Source: JAYSFC01 sp041913505
GTDB taxonomy: Bacteria > Pseudomonadota > Gammaproteobacteria > Burkholderiales > Burkholderiaceae_C
Direction of reading: 5' to 3'
Length of the DNA: 31,875 nt
Assembly (NCBI GenBank): GCA_041913505.1
Contig: JAYSFC010000031.1
Location: forward strand, 1-31,875
Shown here one piece after another: positions 15,378-24,318 of the stretch. Numbering within the stretch: the stretch's first letter is position 1; each line of letters opens with the position of its first letter. The position numbers and the translations under genes were made by a program. The notes beneath the pieces are model-generated. The model made no database searches. It saw only the letters and a program-made list of their open reading frames with translations, and was not told where the DNA came from.

Positions 15378-16499
15378 ATGACGACAAACCTTCTCGACTT
15401 CGATCTGGATGGGCTGGCCGCTTTCTGCGAGCGGCTGGGTGAGAAGCGTTTTCGCGCCACGCAGCTGTTCCGCTGGATCCACCAGCGGGGTGCGCACGAC
15501 TTCGACCAGATGAGCGATCTGGCCAAGTCGCTGCGTGAAAAACTCAAGGTGCATGCCTGCATAACTGGGCTGCCCGTGATTTCTGAACATGTGTCGTCGG
15601 ATGGCACCGTGAAGTGGCTGTTCGACGTGGGCGATGGCAACGCCGTGGAATCGGTCTTCATCCCTGAGGATGACCGGGGCACGCTGTGCGTCTCCTCGCA
15701 GGCGGGCTGTGCCGTGGGCTGCCGCTTTTGCTCTACGGGGCACCAGGGCTTCAGCCGCAACCTCACGACTGGTGAAATCCTGGCCCAGCTCTGGTTTGCC
15801 GAACACAGCCTGCGCAAGCGGCTGGGTTCGGATGAGCGCGTGATCTCCAATGTCGTAATGATGGGCATGGGCGAGCCGCTGCAGAACTACACGGCGCTCG
15901 TGCCGGCGCTCAAGGTCATGCTGGACGACCACGGCTATGGCCTGTCGCGCCGCCGCGTTACGGTGTCCACCTCGGGCGTGGTGCCCATGATGGACCGGCT
16001 TGCACAGGACTGCCCGGTGGCGCTTGCCGTGTCGCTGCATGCGCCCAACGATCCGCTGCGCGACAACCTCGTGCCGCTCAACCGCAAGTACCCGATTGAG
16101 GAGTTGCTGCAGGCCTGCCTGCGCTACCTCGAGCACGCACCGCGCGATTTCATTACCTTCGAATACTGCATGCTCGACGGCGTGAACGACCAGGCCGAGC
16201 ATGCGCACCAACTGATCGAACTTGTGCGCACCCATGGCCATGGCAAGGCCTGGTGCAAGTTCAACCTGATCCCCTTCAACCCTTTCCCGGCCTCGGGGCT
16301 GTTGCGCTCCCCGACCAGGCAGGTGGCCGAGTTCGCAAAAATCCTCACCGACGCGGGCATTGTCACCACGGTGCGCAAGACGCGCGGCGATGATATCGAT
16401 GCAGCGTGCGGCCAGTTGGCGGGGGACGTGAAGGACCGCACGCGTGCGGCCGAGCGGATGGCGCGGCAGCGCACCATCGTGCTCAAACCCGTGGCCTAG
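15378..16499 (+). CDS. rlmN: Dual-specificity 23S rRNA / tRNA adenine-C2 methyltransferase RlmN
   Basis: Radical-SAM enzyme that methylates C2 of A2503 in 23S rRNA and A37 of certain tRNAs. The iron-sulfur motif CAVGCRFC (C111, C115, C118) and the C-terminal methyl-accepting cysteine (C344, in DIDAACGQL) are present. MMGMGEPLQNY and VSTSGVVPMM are family blocks. 373 residues, typical length. ATG at 15378 lacks a clear ribosome site. The Cfr resistance enzyme is a relative, but genomic context with ndk and pilF identifies the housekeeping RlmN. Confidence 0.97.
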   Translation: MTTNLLDFDLDGLAAFCERLGEKRFRATQLFRWIHQRGAHDFDQMSDLAKSLREKLKVHACITGLPVISEHVSSDGTVKWLFDVGDGNAVESVFIPEDDRGTLCVSSQAGCAVGCRFCSTGHQGFSRNLTTGEILAQLWFAEHSLRKRLGSDERVISNVVMMGMGEPLQNYTALVPALKVMLDDHGYGLSRRRVTVSTSGVVPMMDRLAQDCPVALAVSLHAPNDPLRDNLVPLNRKYPIEELLQACLRYLEHAPRDFITFEYCMLDGVNDQAEHAHQLIELVRTHGHGKAWCKFNLIPFNPFPASGLLRSPTRQVAEFAKILTDAGIVTTVRKTRGDDIDAACGQLAGDVKDRTRAAERMARQRTIVLKPVA

Positions 16500-16531
16500 G
16501 GCCGCGCAATACACACCAAGGAAGGCTCTGC

Positions 16532-17371
16532 ATGATGGGATCGGTTGTGAATGGGCTGCAGTGGAGCCGCAGGACGCTGGGGGCCTGTGGCCTTGCTCTG
16601 GTGGCTCTGGCGGGGCTGGGAGGTTGCGCGGCACAACAGGGGGGCAGCGCGGCCGCCAGTGCCGGCTCCGAGATCGTGACGCCCTCGGACGAGACCGAAG
16701 TCCATCGCCGGGCCCGCATTCGCCTGGAGCTGGCGGCCAATTACTTCGAGCTAGGCCAGACCACCGTGGCGCTGGACGAGGTCAAGCAGGCGCTGGCCAC
16801 CGAGCCCAACTATGCCGATGCCTACAACCTGCGCGGTCTGATTTACATGCGGCTGAACGATTTCGGCCTGGCCGAAGAGAGCTTTAAGCGCGCCATGGCC
16901 CTGCGCCCGTCAGATGCCGATGTCGCGCACAACTATGGCTGGATGCTGTGCCAGCAGAAAAAGTTTGCCGAGGGCGACCAGCAGTTCCAGCGCGCGCTGG
17001 CGCAGCCCACCTATACCTCCCGCAGCAAGACCTATATGGCCCAGGGGTTGTGCCTGGAGGCCGCAGGCAAGCCCGCGGAGGCGGAGCAGGTCCTGCTCAA
17101 GTCCTACGAGCTGGACCCGGGCAACCCCGTGGTGGGCTACAACCTCGCCGCGCTGATGCAACGGCGCGGTGAGCTGCCGCGGGCGCAGTTCTACATTCGC
17201 CGACTGAACAACAGTGAGCTGGCGAATGCCGAATCGCTGTGGCTGGGTATCAAGATTGAAAAAGCCCTGGGCAATACCGTGGCGATGCGACAGCTTGCCG
17301 AACAACTGCGAAAGCGCTTCCCGGAGTCGCGCGAGTTTGCGGCATTTGAGCGAGGTGCATTCCATGAGTGA
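16532..17371 (+). CDS. pilF: Type IV pilus assembly lipoprotein PilF/PilW, TPR protein
   Basis: Outer-membrane lipoprotein (pilotin) that helps the secretin PilQ assemble. A signal peptide ends in the lipobox LGGC (C32 from the first ATG). The rest is several tetratricopeptide repeats, for example IRLELAANYFELGQTTVALDE and YADAYNLRGLIYMRLNDFGLA. ATG at 16532 has AAGGAAGG six bases upstream; ATG at 16535 is the alternative. 279 residues. Its last eight bases overlap the start of rodZ. Whether this strain makes type IV pili cannot be judged here, since no other pilus genes are in the window. Confidence 0.92.
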   Translation: MMGSVVNGLQWSRRTLGACGLALVALAGLGGCAAQQGGSAAASAGSEIVTPSDETEVHRRARIRLELAANYFELGQTTVALDEVKQALATEPNYADAYNLRGLIYMRLNDFGLAEESFKRAMALRPSDADVAHNYGWMLCQQKKFAEGDQQFQRALAQPTYTSRSKTYMAQGLCLEAAGKPAEAEQVLLKSYELDPGNPVVGYNLAALMQRRGELPRAQFYIRRLNNSELANAESLWLGIKIEKALGNTVAMRQLAEQLRKRFPESREFAAFERGAFHE

Positions 17372-18314
17372 AGGGGTTGAGCGGGAGGCGGGTGCCATGG
17401 TGGAGAGCGCGGGCGCCATGGGGCCGACGGCCGGTGTGCTCTTGCGCGAGGCGCGTGAAGCGGCGGGTGTGCACATCGCCGCGTTGGCGGTTTCGCTGAA
17501 GGTGCCCGTGGGCAAGCTCGAAGCCCTGGAGTCAGATAATTTTGCTGCGCTGCCCGATGCGGTCTTTGCCCGGGCGCTGGCCTCCAGTGTGTGCCGGGCG
17601 CTCAAGATCGACCCGGCCGCTGTGCTGGAGCGCTTGCCGCAAAGCCAGCCTCCGCGCCTGGCCACCGACAGCGCAGGCATCAACGCCACCTTCAAGGACC
17701 CCCACGCCAAGACCGCTGCCCCGCTGGGGGCGTCGTCCAGTTCGCGCACGGTGGCCCTGGCGGTGCTGGCGCTGTTGGTGGGGGCGGCTGTGGTTTATTT
17801 CCTGCCGAGCGGGATGCTGGAGACCTTGCGTCCCCAGGCGTCCTCGCCGACCCGGGCGGAGGCTGTGGCGCAGGCGCCTGCGACCGCTACCGAGCCCGCA
17901 CCTGTCGCCGAGCCGGTACCTGCGCCAGCGCCCGCTGCCTCGCCAGAGCCTGCTCCCGTGGCGGCTGCCGTAGTGGCTTCCGCGCCGGCTCCCGCAGCTG
18001 CTCCCGCTGTGCCGGCACCCGCGGTTTCTGCGCCCGGTGCCGTGGCGGGAGAGGCAGTGCAGCCCGATGCGGCGCCTTCGGGCATCGTGGAGTTCCGTGC
18101 CAACGGCGAATCCTGGGTGCAGGTGCGCGACGCTTCGGGCTCCGTGACATTCCAGCGCAGCCTGAAGGCTGGCGAGACGGCTGCAGCATCGGGCAAACCG
18201 CCGCTGTCTGTGGTCGTGGGCAAGGTCAATGCCACCGAGGTGTTCGTGCGCGGCGCGCCATTCGACCTGGCGGCTGTCGCGCGCGAGAACGTGGCGCGCT
18301 TTGAGGTGAAATAA
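17364..18314 (+). CDS. rodZ: Cytoskeletal membrane protein RodZ-like, HTH plus DUF4115
   Basis: Links MreB filaments to the inner membrane in rod-shaped cells. The N-terminal domain (about 20-92) is a Cro/Xre-type helix-turn-helix (GVLLREAREAAGVHIAALAVSLKV, KLEALESDNFAALPD). One membrane helix lies at about 128-147 (RTVALAVLALLVGAAVVYFL). A long Pro/Ala linker follows (about 160-230), then the periplasmic DUF4115 domain (GIVEFRANGESWVQVRDASG). ATG at 17364 lies inside the end of pilF with GAGGTG upstream; 316 residues. ispG begins four bases after its stop. Confidence 0.92.
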   Translation: MSEGVEREAGAMVESAGAMGPTAGVLLREAREAAGVHIAALAVSLKVPVGKLEALESDNFAALPDAVFARALASSVCRALKIDPAAVLERLPQSQPPRLATDSAGINATFKDPHAKTAAPLGASSSSRTVALAVLALLVGAAVVYFLPSGMLETLRPQASSPTRAEAVAQAPATATEPAPVAEPVPAPAPAASPEPAPVAAAVVASAPAPAAAPAVPAPAVSAPGAVAGEAVQPDAAPSGIVEFRANGESWVQVRDASGSVTFQRSLKAGETAAASGKPPLSVVVGKVNATEVFVRGAPFDLAAVARENVARFEVK

Positions 18315-18317
18315 ACC

Positions 18318-19586
18318 GTGGAAAACGTATTCAGCGAGGCGCTGCCGATCGATGTGGCGGCCCCCAAGGCGCGACGTTCGCGCCAAGCACGTATCGCCTG
18401 GGGCGATCGCGTGGTCACCGTCGGCGGCGACGCGCCCGTGCGCGTGCAGTCGATGACCAACACCGACACGGTGGATGCCATTGGCACCGCGATCCAGGTC
18501 AAGGAACTGGCCCAGGCCGGCTCGGAGTTCGTGCGCATCACGGTGAACACGCCCGAAGCCGCGCAGGCCGTGCCCTATATCCGCGAGCAGCTCGACCGCA
18601 TGGGCGAAAGCGTGCCGCTGGTGGGCGACTTCCACTACAACGGCCACCGTCTGCTGACCGAGTTTCCGGCCTGTGCCGAGGCGCTGTCCAAGTACCGCAT
18701 CAACCCCGGCAACGTGGGCAAAGGTGACAAGAAAGACAAGCAGTTCGGCCAGATGATCGAGGCCGCCATCCGCTGGAACAAGGCGGTGCGCATCGGTGTG
18801 AACTGGGGCAGCCTGGACCAGGAACTGCTCGCGCAGCTCATGGACACCAACAGCCGCCGCGCACAGCCCTGGGAGGCGCGCCAGGTCATGTACGAGGCGT
18901 TGATCACCTCCGCCATTGAATCTGCCAGGCAGGCAGAAGCCATGGGCCTGAACGGCGACCAGATCATCCTCTCGTGCAAGGTCAGTGGCGTGCAGGACCT
19001 CATCTCGGTCTACCGCGAACTCGCGCGGCGCTGCGATTACGCCCTGCACTTGGGCCTGACCGAGGCCGGCATGGGCACCAAGGGCACGGTGGCATCGGCC
19101 GCGGCCCTGTCCATCCTGCTGCAGGAGGGCATTGGCGACACGATCCGCGTGTCGCTCACGCCGCAGCCCGGCGAAGCGCGCACGCAGGAGGTCGTCGTGG
19201 CCTCCGAGATCCTGCAGTCGCTGGGCCTGCGCGTGTTCGTGCCCAGCGTCACGGCCTGCCCGGGCTGCGGCCGCACGACGAGCACCACGTTCCAGGAGCT
19301 GGCCAAGCAGATCGACGATTACCTGCGCGCCCAGATGCCCGTGTGGCGTGTGCGCTATCCCGGCGTGGAGTCCATGAAGGTGGCCGTGATGGGCTGCATC
19401 GTCAACGGCCCCGGGGAGAGCAAACATGCCGATATCGGCATCAGCCTGCCGGGTACCGGCGAGGCGCCCGCCGCACCCGTGTTCATCGACGGCGAGAAGG
19501 CCTTGACGCTGCGCGGCGAGCGCATTGCGCAGGAGTTCCACGAGATCGTTGAGCGCTACGTGGAACGGCGCTACGGCGCCCGATAA
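18318..19586 (+). CDS. ispG: 4-hydroxy-3-methylbut-2-en-1-yl diphosphate synthase (IspG/GcpE)
   Basis: Penultimate enzyme of the non-mevalonate isoprenoid pathway; converts methylerythritol cyclodiphosphate to HMBPP. The [4Fe-4S] ligands are present: C314 and C317 in CPGCGRT, and C360 in GCIVNGPGE, which also contains the conserved NGPGE block. N-terminal VQSMTNTDT and RINPGNVG are family motifs. GTG at 18318, with GAGGTG nine bases upstream inside the end of rodZ, gives 422 residues, slightly longer than the E. coli enzyme as in other betaproteobacteria. Confidence 0.97.
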   Translation: MENVFSEALPIDVAAPKARRSRQARIAWGDRVVTVGGDAPVRVQSMTNTDTVDAIGTAIQVKELAQAGSEFVRITVNTPEAAQAVPYIREQLDRMGESVPLVGDFHYNGHRLLTEFPACAEALSKYRINPGNVGKGDKKDKQFGQMIEAAIRWNKAVRIGVNWGSLDQELLAQLMDTNSRRAQPWEARQVMYEALITSAIESARQAEAMGLNGDQIILSCKVSGVQDLISVYRELARRCDYALHLGLTEAGMGTKGTVASAAALSILLQEGIGDTIRVSLTPQPGEARTQEVVVASEILQSLGLRVFVPSVTACPGCGRTTSTTFQELAKQIDDYLRAQMPVWRVRYPGVESMKVAVMGCIVNGPGESKHADIGISLPGTGEAPAAPVFIDGEKALTLRGERIAQEFHEIVERYVERRYGAR

Positions 19587-19594
19587 ACTGGTGT

Positions 19595-19645
19595 GCTATT
19601 AAAAATATAGCTATAGGTGCTTGATTTGCAAGCACTATGGCCCGA
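19595..19645. repeat. Double-hairpin intergenic repeat, copy 2 (hisS leader)
   Basis: GCTAT (19595-19599), A/T loop, ATAGC (19607-19611), then GTGCTTG (19617-19623), five-base loop, CAAGCAC (19629-19635), then TATGGCCCGATTTG with a GGCC box. Read in reverse it has the same order of parts as the element at 4674-4728. It is AT-rich against its neighbours and lies in the 90-base ispG-hisS gap, so it would be transcribed into the hisS leader if hisS is read from ispG. Confidence 0.65.
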
Positions 19646-19676
19646 TTTGTTCAAGTTTCTATTGGAATTCACCGCA

Positions 19677-21032
19677 GTGAGCAACGCACCGACCTCCACC
19701 CCGGGCAAAGTGGAAAAGCTGAGCGCCGTCAAAGGCATGAACGACATCCTGCCGGCGTCGGTGCCGCGCACGGAGAAACTGCCCGACTCCGCGCGCTGGC
19801 AGTGGTTTGAAGCTGCAGTGCGCAAGGTGCTGGGCCGCTACGGCTACCAGTACCTGCTCACGCCCATCGTCGAGCCCACGGCGCTGTTCGTGCGCGGCCT
19901 GGGCGAGGTGACCGACATCGTCGAAAAGGAGATGTACTCCTTCACCGATTCGATGAATGGCGACAAGCTCACGCTGCGCCCGGAGGCCACGGCCGGCATC
20001 GTGCGGGCCATGATCGAGCACAACGCGCTCTATAACGGCCCGCTGCGCATCTGGACGCACGGCCCCATGTTCCGCCATGAGCGCCCGCAGAAGGGCCGCT
20101 ACCGTCAGTTCCACCAGCTCGATGTCGAGGCGCTGGGCTTTGCCGGCCCGGATGTGGACGCAGAGATGATCCTCGTGGCGCGCGCGCTGTGGCGCGAGCT
20201 AGGCCTGGTCGAAGGCGAGCACGTGCGCCTGGAGATCAACAGCCTGGGCCAGCCGGCCGAGCGGCGCGAGCACCGCGAGGCGCTGATCCGTTACTTCGAA
20301 CAGAACGCTTCCGTGCTTGATGAAGACGCGCGCCGCCGCCTGCACAGCAACCCGCTGCGCATCCTCGACAGCAAGAATCCCGCGATGCAGGCGCCGATCG
20401 AACAGGCGCCGCGCCTCATGGATTTCCTCGGCGAGGAGTCGCGCGCGCACTTCGACGCTGTGCGCTCGGCGCTCGACGCCGTGGGGCTCGCCTACCGCGT
20501 GAACCCGCGACTGGTGCGTGGCATGGACTACTACAACCTCACCGTGTTCGAGTGGGTGACCGACCAGCTCGGCTCGCAGGGTACGGTGTGCGGGGGCGGC
20601 CGCTATGACGGGCTGATCGCGCAACTGGGCGGCAAGAGCGCGCCGGCCGTGGGCTTCGGCCTCGGCATCGAACGGCTGCTGCTGTTGGCGCAGGAGCTGA
20701 ACCTTCCCATGCCTTCGGCGGCCCCCGATGCCTATGCCGTGGTGCCTCCGGGCACGCCGCTGGCGCCGGTGATCGCCACGCTGGAGGCGCTGCGCGCCCA
20801 GGGGGTGCGCGTGGTGCAGCATGCCGGCGGGGCCGAGGGGCCGGGCAGCATGAAGTCGCAGTTCAAGAAGGCCGATGCGAGCGGCGCGCGCCATGCGCTG
20901 ATCTTTGGTGGAGATGAGCTCGCGCGCGGCCAAGTCACCGTCAAGGCCCTGCGCGACGGCAGCGGCGCGCAGGACGAGCGCAGCCTGGGTGATGTGGCGC
21001 AGTGGGCTGCCACCCTACAATCGAACGCTTAA
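19677..21032 (+). CDS. hisS: Histidyl-tRNA synthetase
   Basis: Class II aminoacyl-tRNA synthetase charging tRNA-His. Motif 1 region (VKGMNDILP onward), motif 2 (FRHERPQKGRYRQFHQ), the His-specific block VRGMDYYNLTVFEW and motif 3 (GFGLGIERLLLL) are intact. The C-terminal anticodon-binding domain spans about 345-450. GTG at 19677 is preferred (SNAPTSTPGKVEKLSAVKG, 451 residues); an open frame continues upstream to 19617 but would translate part of the repeat element. The ribosome site is weak. A second, catalytically different paralogue (hisZ) is present at 28441. Confidence 0.96.
   Translation: MSNAPTSTPGKVEKLSAVKGMNDILPASVPRTEKLPDSARWQWFEAAVRKVLGRYGYQYLLTPIVEPTALFVRGLGEVTDIVEKEMYSFTDSMNGDKLTLRPEATAGIVRAMIEHNALYNGPLRIWTHGPMFRHERPQKGRYRQFHQLDVEALGFAGPDVDAEMILVARALWRELGLVEGEHVRLEINSLGQPAERREHREALIRYFEQNASVLDEDARRRLHSNPLRILDSKNPAMQAPIEQAPRLMDFLGEESRAHFDAVRSALDAVGLAYRVNPRLVRGMDYYNLTVFEWVTDQLGSQGTVCGGGRYDGLIAQLGGKSAPAVGFGLGIERLLLLAQELNLPMPSAAPDAYAVVPPGTPLAPVIATLEALRAQGVRVVQHAGGAEGPGSMKSQFKKADASGARHALIFGGDELARGQVTVKALRDGSGAQDERSLGDVAQWAATLQSNA
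21016..21021 (+). promoter_or_regulatory. Candidate -10 for yfgM-bamB
   Basis: TACAAT inside the last codons of hisS, 26 bases before the yfgM ATG. No good -35 is seen. It may allow yfgM-bamB expression apart from hisS. Confidence 0.3.
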
Positions 21033-21046
21033 CCAGAACGCAATCC

Positions 21047-21727
21047 ATGGCACATCATCTCGATCTCGAAGAACAAGAGCAGCTAGACAAGCTCAAACAT
21101 TTTTGGAACGCCTGGGGCACCTTGATCAGTTCGGTGCTGGTCGTTGTCTTTGGCGCTCTTGCGGCCTGGAACGGCTACCAGTACTGGCAGAACCGCCAGG
21201 CTTTCCAGGCATCGGCGCTGTCCGAGGCGGTGGAGGCCGCCGTCATGGCCAAGGACCAGGCGCGCATGGAGCAGGCGTTTGGCGACATCAAGTCGCGCTA
21301 TGCGGGCACCAGCCAGGCGGGCCTGTCGGGGCTGATGGTGGGCAAGGCGCTTGTCGAGGCCGGCAATCTGGACGGCGCCAAAGCCGCGCTGGCCTGGGTG
21401 GCGGACAACGCGTCCGACGAAGGCCACAAGGCGCTTGCGCGCCTGCGTCTGGCCAATGTGCTCGTGCAGCAGCAGGCGTACGACGAGGCGCTCAAGCAGC
21501 TGTCGGTCAGCATGCCGCCTGAATTCGACGCTGCCGTGGCCGACCGCAAGGGCGATGTCTATGCGCTGCAGGGCAAGAAGGCCGAGGCGATCGACGAGTA
21601 CAACAAGGCCTACAAGCGGTTCGACGAAGGCCTGGAGTTCCGCCGCCTGGTGGAGGCCAAGCTCAATGCGCTGGGCGTGCAGCCGCAGCTGGTTGCCGCA
21701 GCGCCTGCGCAAGGAGGCCAGAAGTGA
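21047..21727 (+). CDS. yfgM: YfgM family membrane-anchored TPR protein (ancillary SecYEG translocon subunit)
   Basis: In E. coli this protein binds the Sec translocon and periplasmic chaperones. The charged N-terminus HLDLEEQEQLDKLKHFW is the family signature. One membrane helix follows at about 24-41 (GTLISSVLVVVFGALAAW), then a periplasmic TPR-like domain (ALVEAGNLDGAKAALAWV, LANVLVQQQAYDEALKQL, GDVYALQGKKAEAIDEYNKAY). ATG at 21047; 226 residues. Its stop overlaps the bamB start (TGATG). Confidence 0.93.
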   Translation: MAHHLDLEEQEQLDKLKHFWNAWGTLISSVLVVVFGALAAWNGYQYWQNRQAFQASALSEAVEAAVMAKDQARMEQAFGDIKSRYAGTSQAGLSGLMVGKALVEAGNLDGAKAALAWVADNASDEGHKALARLRLANVLVQQQAYDEALKQLSVSMPPEFDAAVADRKGDVYALQGKKAEAIDEYNKAYKRFDEGLEFRRLVEAKLNALGVQPQLVAAAPAQGGQK

Positions 21728-22875
21728 TGCCGCGCGCGTTGTCCTCGCGCGTGGCCCGCGGCTTGGGATTGGGCGCTCTGGCACTCGCGTTGGCCGGGTG
21801 CTCTCTGTGGAGCAGCAGCCCCAGCAGGCCTAAGCCGGCCGAACTCGGGCCCATGGTGCCGGTGCTTGGCGTGCGCCAGGCCTGGGTGGGCAAGGTGGGC
21901 GCTGTCGATCGCATGCCGCTCGATGTGCATGTGAGTGGCTACCGTGTGACACTGGCTTCGGCCGACGGCACGGTTGCGGCCATCGACGCCCGTACGGGGA
22001 GCGACCTTTGGCGTGTCAACGTGGGCGAACCCCTGGCAGCGGGGGTGGGCAGCGACGGCAAGCACGTGGCCGTAGTGTCGCGTGGCAACCAGCTCATCGT
22101 GGTTGCGGATGGCCGCGAGGCATGGCGCCAGTCCCTGCCCGCGCAGGTCTACACGGCGCCTCTGGTGGCGGGCGAGCGCGTGTTCGTGCTGGCGGCTGAC
22201 CGGTCCTTGTCGGCCTACGACGCCGCTACCGGCAAGCGCCTGTGGAGCCAGCAGCGCCCTGGCGAGCCGCTGGTGCTGCGCCAGTCGGGCGTGCTGATGG
22301 CTGTGGGCGATACGCTCGTGGCTGGCATGTCGGGGCGCATGGTGGGCTTCAATCCCAACAACGGCACCGTGCGTTGGGAGGCTCCTATCGCCACGCCGCG
22401 CGGGACCAACGATGTCGAGCGGCTCGTAGAACTCGTCGGCCATACGAGCCGTGTGGGTGACAGTGTCTGCGCACGGGCCTTCCAGTCGGCTGTGGGCTGT
22501 GTGAATACCAGCCGGGGCTCCGTGGCCTGGAGCCAGACCGCCAATGGCGCGACGGGCATCCATGGCGACGAGAAGCTGCTCTTTGGCACCGAAAGCAATG
22601 GCTCTATCGTGGCGTGGCGCCGCGCGGATGGCTCGCGTGCATGGGTGTCGGACCGGCTCCAGTACCGCAAGCTGACGGCCCCGCTGCTGCTGGGCCGCTC
22701 GGTGGTGGTGGGGGATGATGCTGGCTGGGTGCACCTGCTGTCGAAGGACGATGGGACACCGCTGAACCGCATCGCCACCGATGGTTCGGCCATTGCGGCC
22801 GCTCCGGTGGTGGCAGCAGACACGCTGGTGGTTGTGACCCGCAATGGCAGCGTCTATGGCTTCCGCCCGGAATGA
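21727..22875 (+). CDS. bamB: Outer-membrane assembly lipoprotein BamB
   Basis: Beta-propeller lipoprotein of the BAM complex, which inserts beta-barrel proteins in the outer membrane. The signal peptide ends in LAGC (C25). The mature part has repeated PQQ-like blades, for example TVAAIDARTGSDLWRVNVG, LSAYDAATGKRLWSQQRPGEP and MVGFNPNNGTVRWEAPIATPRGTND. The RGTND block is characteristic of BamB. ATG at 21727 (382 residues) overlaps the yfgM stop; GTG at 21724 is an alternative. GGAGG lies at 21713-21717. der follows after 15 bases. Confidence 0.95.
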   Translation: MPRALSSRVARGLGLGALALALAGCSLWSSSPSRPKPAELGPMVPVLGVRQAWVGKVGAVDRMPLDVHVSGYRVTLASADGTVAAIDARTGSDLWRVNVGEPLAAGVGSDGKHVAVVSRGNQLIVVADGREAWRQSLPAQVYTAPLVAGERVFVLAADRSLSAYDAATGKRLWSQQRPGEPLVLRQSGVLMAVGDTLVAGMSGRMVGFNPNNGTVRWEAPIATPRGTNDVERLVELVGHTSRVGDSVCARAFQSAVGCVNTSRGSVAWSQTANGATGIHGDEKLLFGTESNGSIVAWRRADGSRAWVSDRLQYRKLTAPLLLGRSVVVGDDAGWVHLLSKDDGTPLNRIATDGSAIAAAPVVAADTLVVVTRNGSVYGFRPE

Positions 22876-22890
22876 CGGGATAGGATCGGC

Positions 22891-24237
22891 ATGAAACCAG
22901 TTATCGCCCTCGTGGGGCGCCCCAATGTCGGCAAGTCGACGCTGTTCAACCGCCTGACCAAGTCGCGCGACGCCATCGTTGCCGACTTCGCCGGGTTGAC
23001 GCGTGACCGCCACTACGGCAACGGCAAGCAGGGCAAGCACGAGTACATCGTTATCGACACCGGCGGCTTCGAGCCAGACGCGTCGAGCGGCATTTACCGC
23101 GAAATGGCCAAGCAGACCCAGCAGGCCGTGGCGGAGGCCGATGTGGTCATTTTCGTGGTGGACGCCCGCGCAGGCGTGTCTGCTCAGGACCATGACATCG
23201 CCAAGTACCTGCGCCGGCTCAGCAAGCCCTGCGTGCTGGCGGCCAACAAGGCCGAGGGTATGCAGGCGGGGGCACAGCTGTCCGAGTTCTATGAGCTGGG
23301 CCTGGGCGAGGTGTACCCGGTGTCGGCCGCCCATGGTCAGGGTATTCGTGGTCTGGTGGAGTTGGCGCTTCAGCCTCTGAACCTGCCCGACCCCGATGAG
23401 GACGCCGATGAGCAGGAGGGCATGGGCCCGATCAAGCTGGCGGTGGCCGGTCGCCCGAATGTAGGCAAATCCACGCTCATCAACACTTGGCTCGGTGAGG
23501 AGCGCCTGGTGGCCTTCGACATGCCGGGCACCACGCGCGATGCCATCTCGGTGCCGTTCGAGCGCCAGGGTCAACGGTTTGAGCTGATCGATACCGCAGG
23601 GCTACGCCGCAAGGGCCGGGTGTTCGAGGCCATCGAGAAGTTCTCGGTGGTCAAGACGCTGCAGGCCATTGAGTCGGCCAACGTCGTGCTGCTGCTGCTC
23701 GACGCCACCCAGGGTGTGACGGACCAGGATGCGCACATCGCGGGCTACATTCTCGAGAGCGGCCGTGCCGTGGTGGTGGCCGTGAACAAATGGGACGCTG
23801 TGGATGACTACCAGCGCCAGATGCTGGAGCGCTCCATCGAGACCCGGCTGTCCTTCCTCAAGTTCGCAACGCTGCACTTCATCTCGGCCAAGAAGCGCCA
23901 GGGCCTCGGGCCGCTGTGGTCTTCCATTGCGCAGGCCCACAAGGCCGCTACCTGCAAGATGCCCACGCCCGTGCTTACCCGCCTGCTGCTGGAGTCCGTG
24001 CAGTTCCAGGCGCCCAAGCGCTCGGGCATGTTCCGCCCCAAGCTGCGTTATGCGCACCAGGGGGGGATGAATCCGCCGGTCATTGTGATCCACGGTAACT
24101 CGCTGGAACATGTGACCGATGCTTACAAGCGCTTCCTGGAAGGGCGTTTCCGCAAGGAGTTCAACCTCGTCGGCACGCCGCTACGCATCGAGATGAAGAC
24201 CTCGCACAATCCTTTCTCCGACAAGGAAGACACCTGA
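22891..24237 (+). CDS. der: GTPase Der (EngA), 50S ribosome assembly
   Basis: Two tandem GTPase domains and a KH-like C-terminal domain; needed for large-subunit maturation. Domain 1 has GRPNVGKSTLFN, DTGGF and NKAE; domain 2 (from about residue 184) has GRPNVGKSTLIN, DTAGLRRKG and NKWD. PGTTRD and AGLTRD are the two switch I threonine blocks. The C-terminal domain includes HGNSLEHVTDAYKRFLE. ATG at 22891 has AGGA five bases upstream; 448 residues. Confidence 0.98.
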   Translation: MKPVIALVGRPNVGKSTLFNRLTKSRDAIVADFAGLTRDRHYGNGKQGKHEYIVIDTGGFEPDASSGIYREMAKQTQQAVAEADVVIFVVDARAGVSAQDHDIAKYLRRLSKPCVLAANKAEGMQAGAQLSEFYELGLGEVYPVSAAHGQGIRGLVELALQPLNLPDPDEDADEQEGMGPIKLAVAGRPNVGKSTLINTWLGEERLVAFDMPGTTRDAISVPFERQGQRFELIDTAGLRRKGRVFEAIEKFSVVKTLQAIESANVVLLLLDATQGVTDQDAHIAGYILESGRAVVVAVNKWDAVDDYQRQMLERSIETRLSFLKFATLHFISAKKRQGLGPLWSSIAQAHKAATCKMPTPVLTRLLLESVQFQAPKRSGMFRPKLRYAHQGGMNPPVIVIHGNSLEHVTDAYKRFLEGRFRKEFNLVGTPLRIEMKTSHNPFSDKEDT

Positions 24238-24318
24238 AAGCCCTTGCATTCCCATGCCGGTGAGGGCGTGTGGTAAGGTGTCGTATTACAACAATATTTT
24301 TTGAACACGGAGAATATC

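Noticed and set aside
17532..19541. 669-codon minus-strand frame opposite rodZ and ispG
   Set aside because: Shadow of two recognisable plus-strand genes; His/Arg/Gly-rich with no domain.
21610..23574. 654-codon minus-strand frame opposite bamB and der
   Set aside because: Shadow frame; composition biased and no family resemblance.
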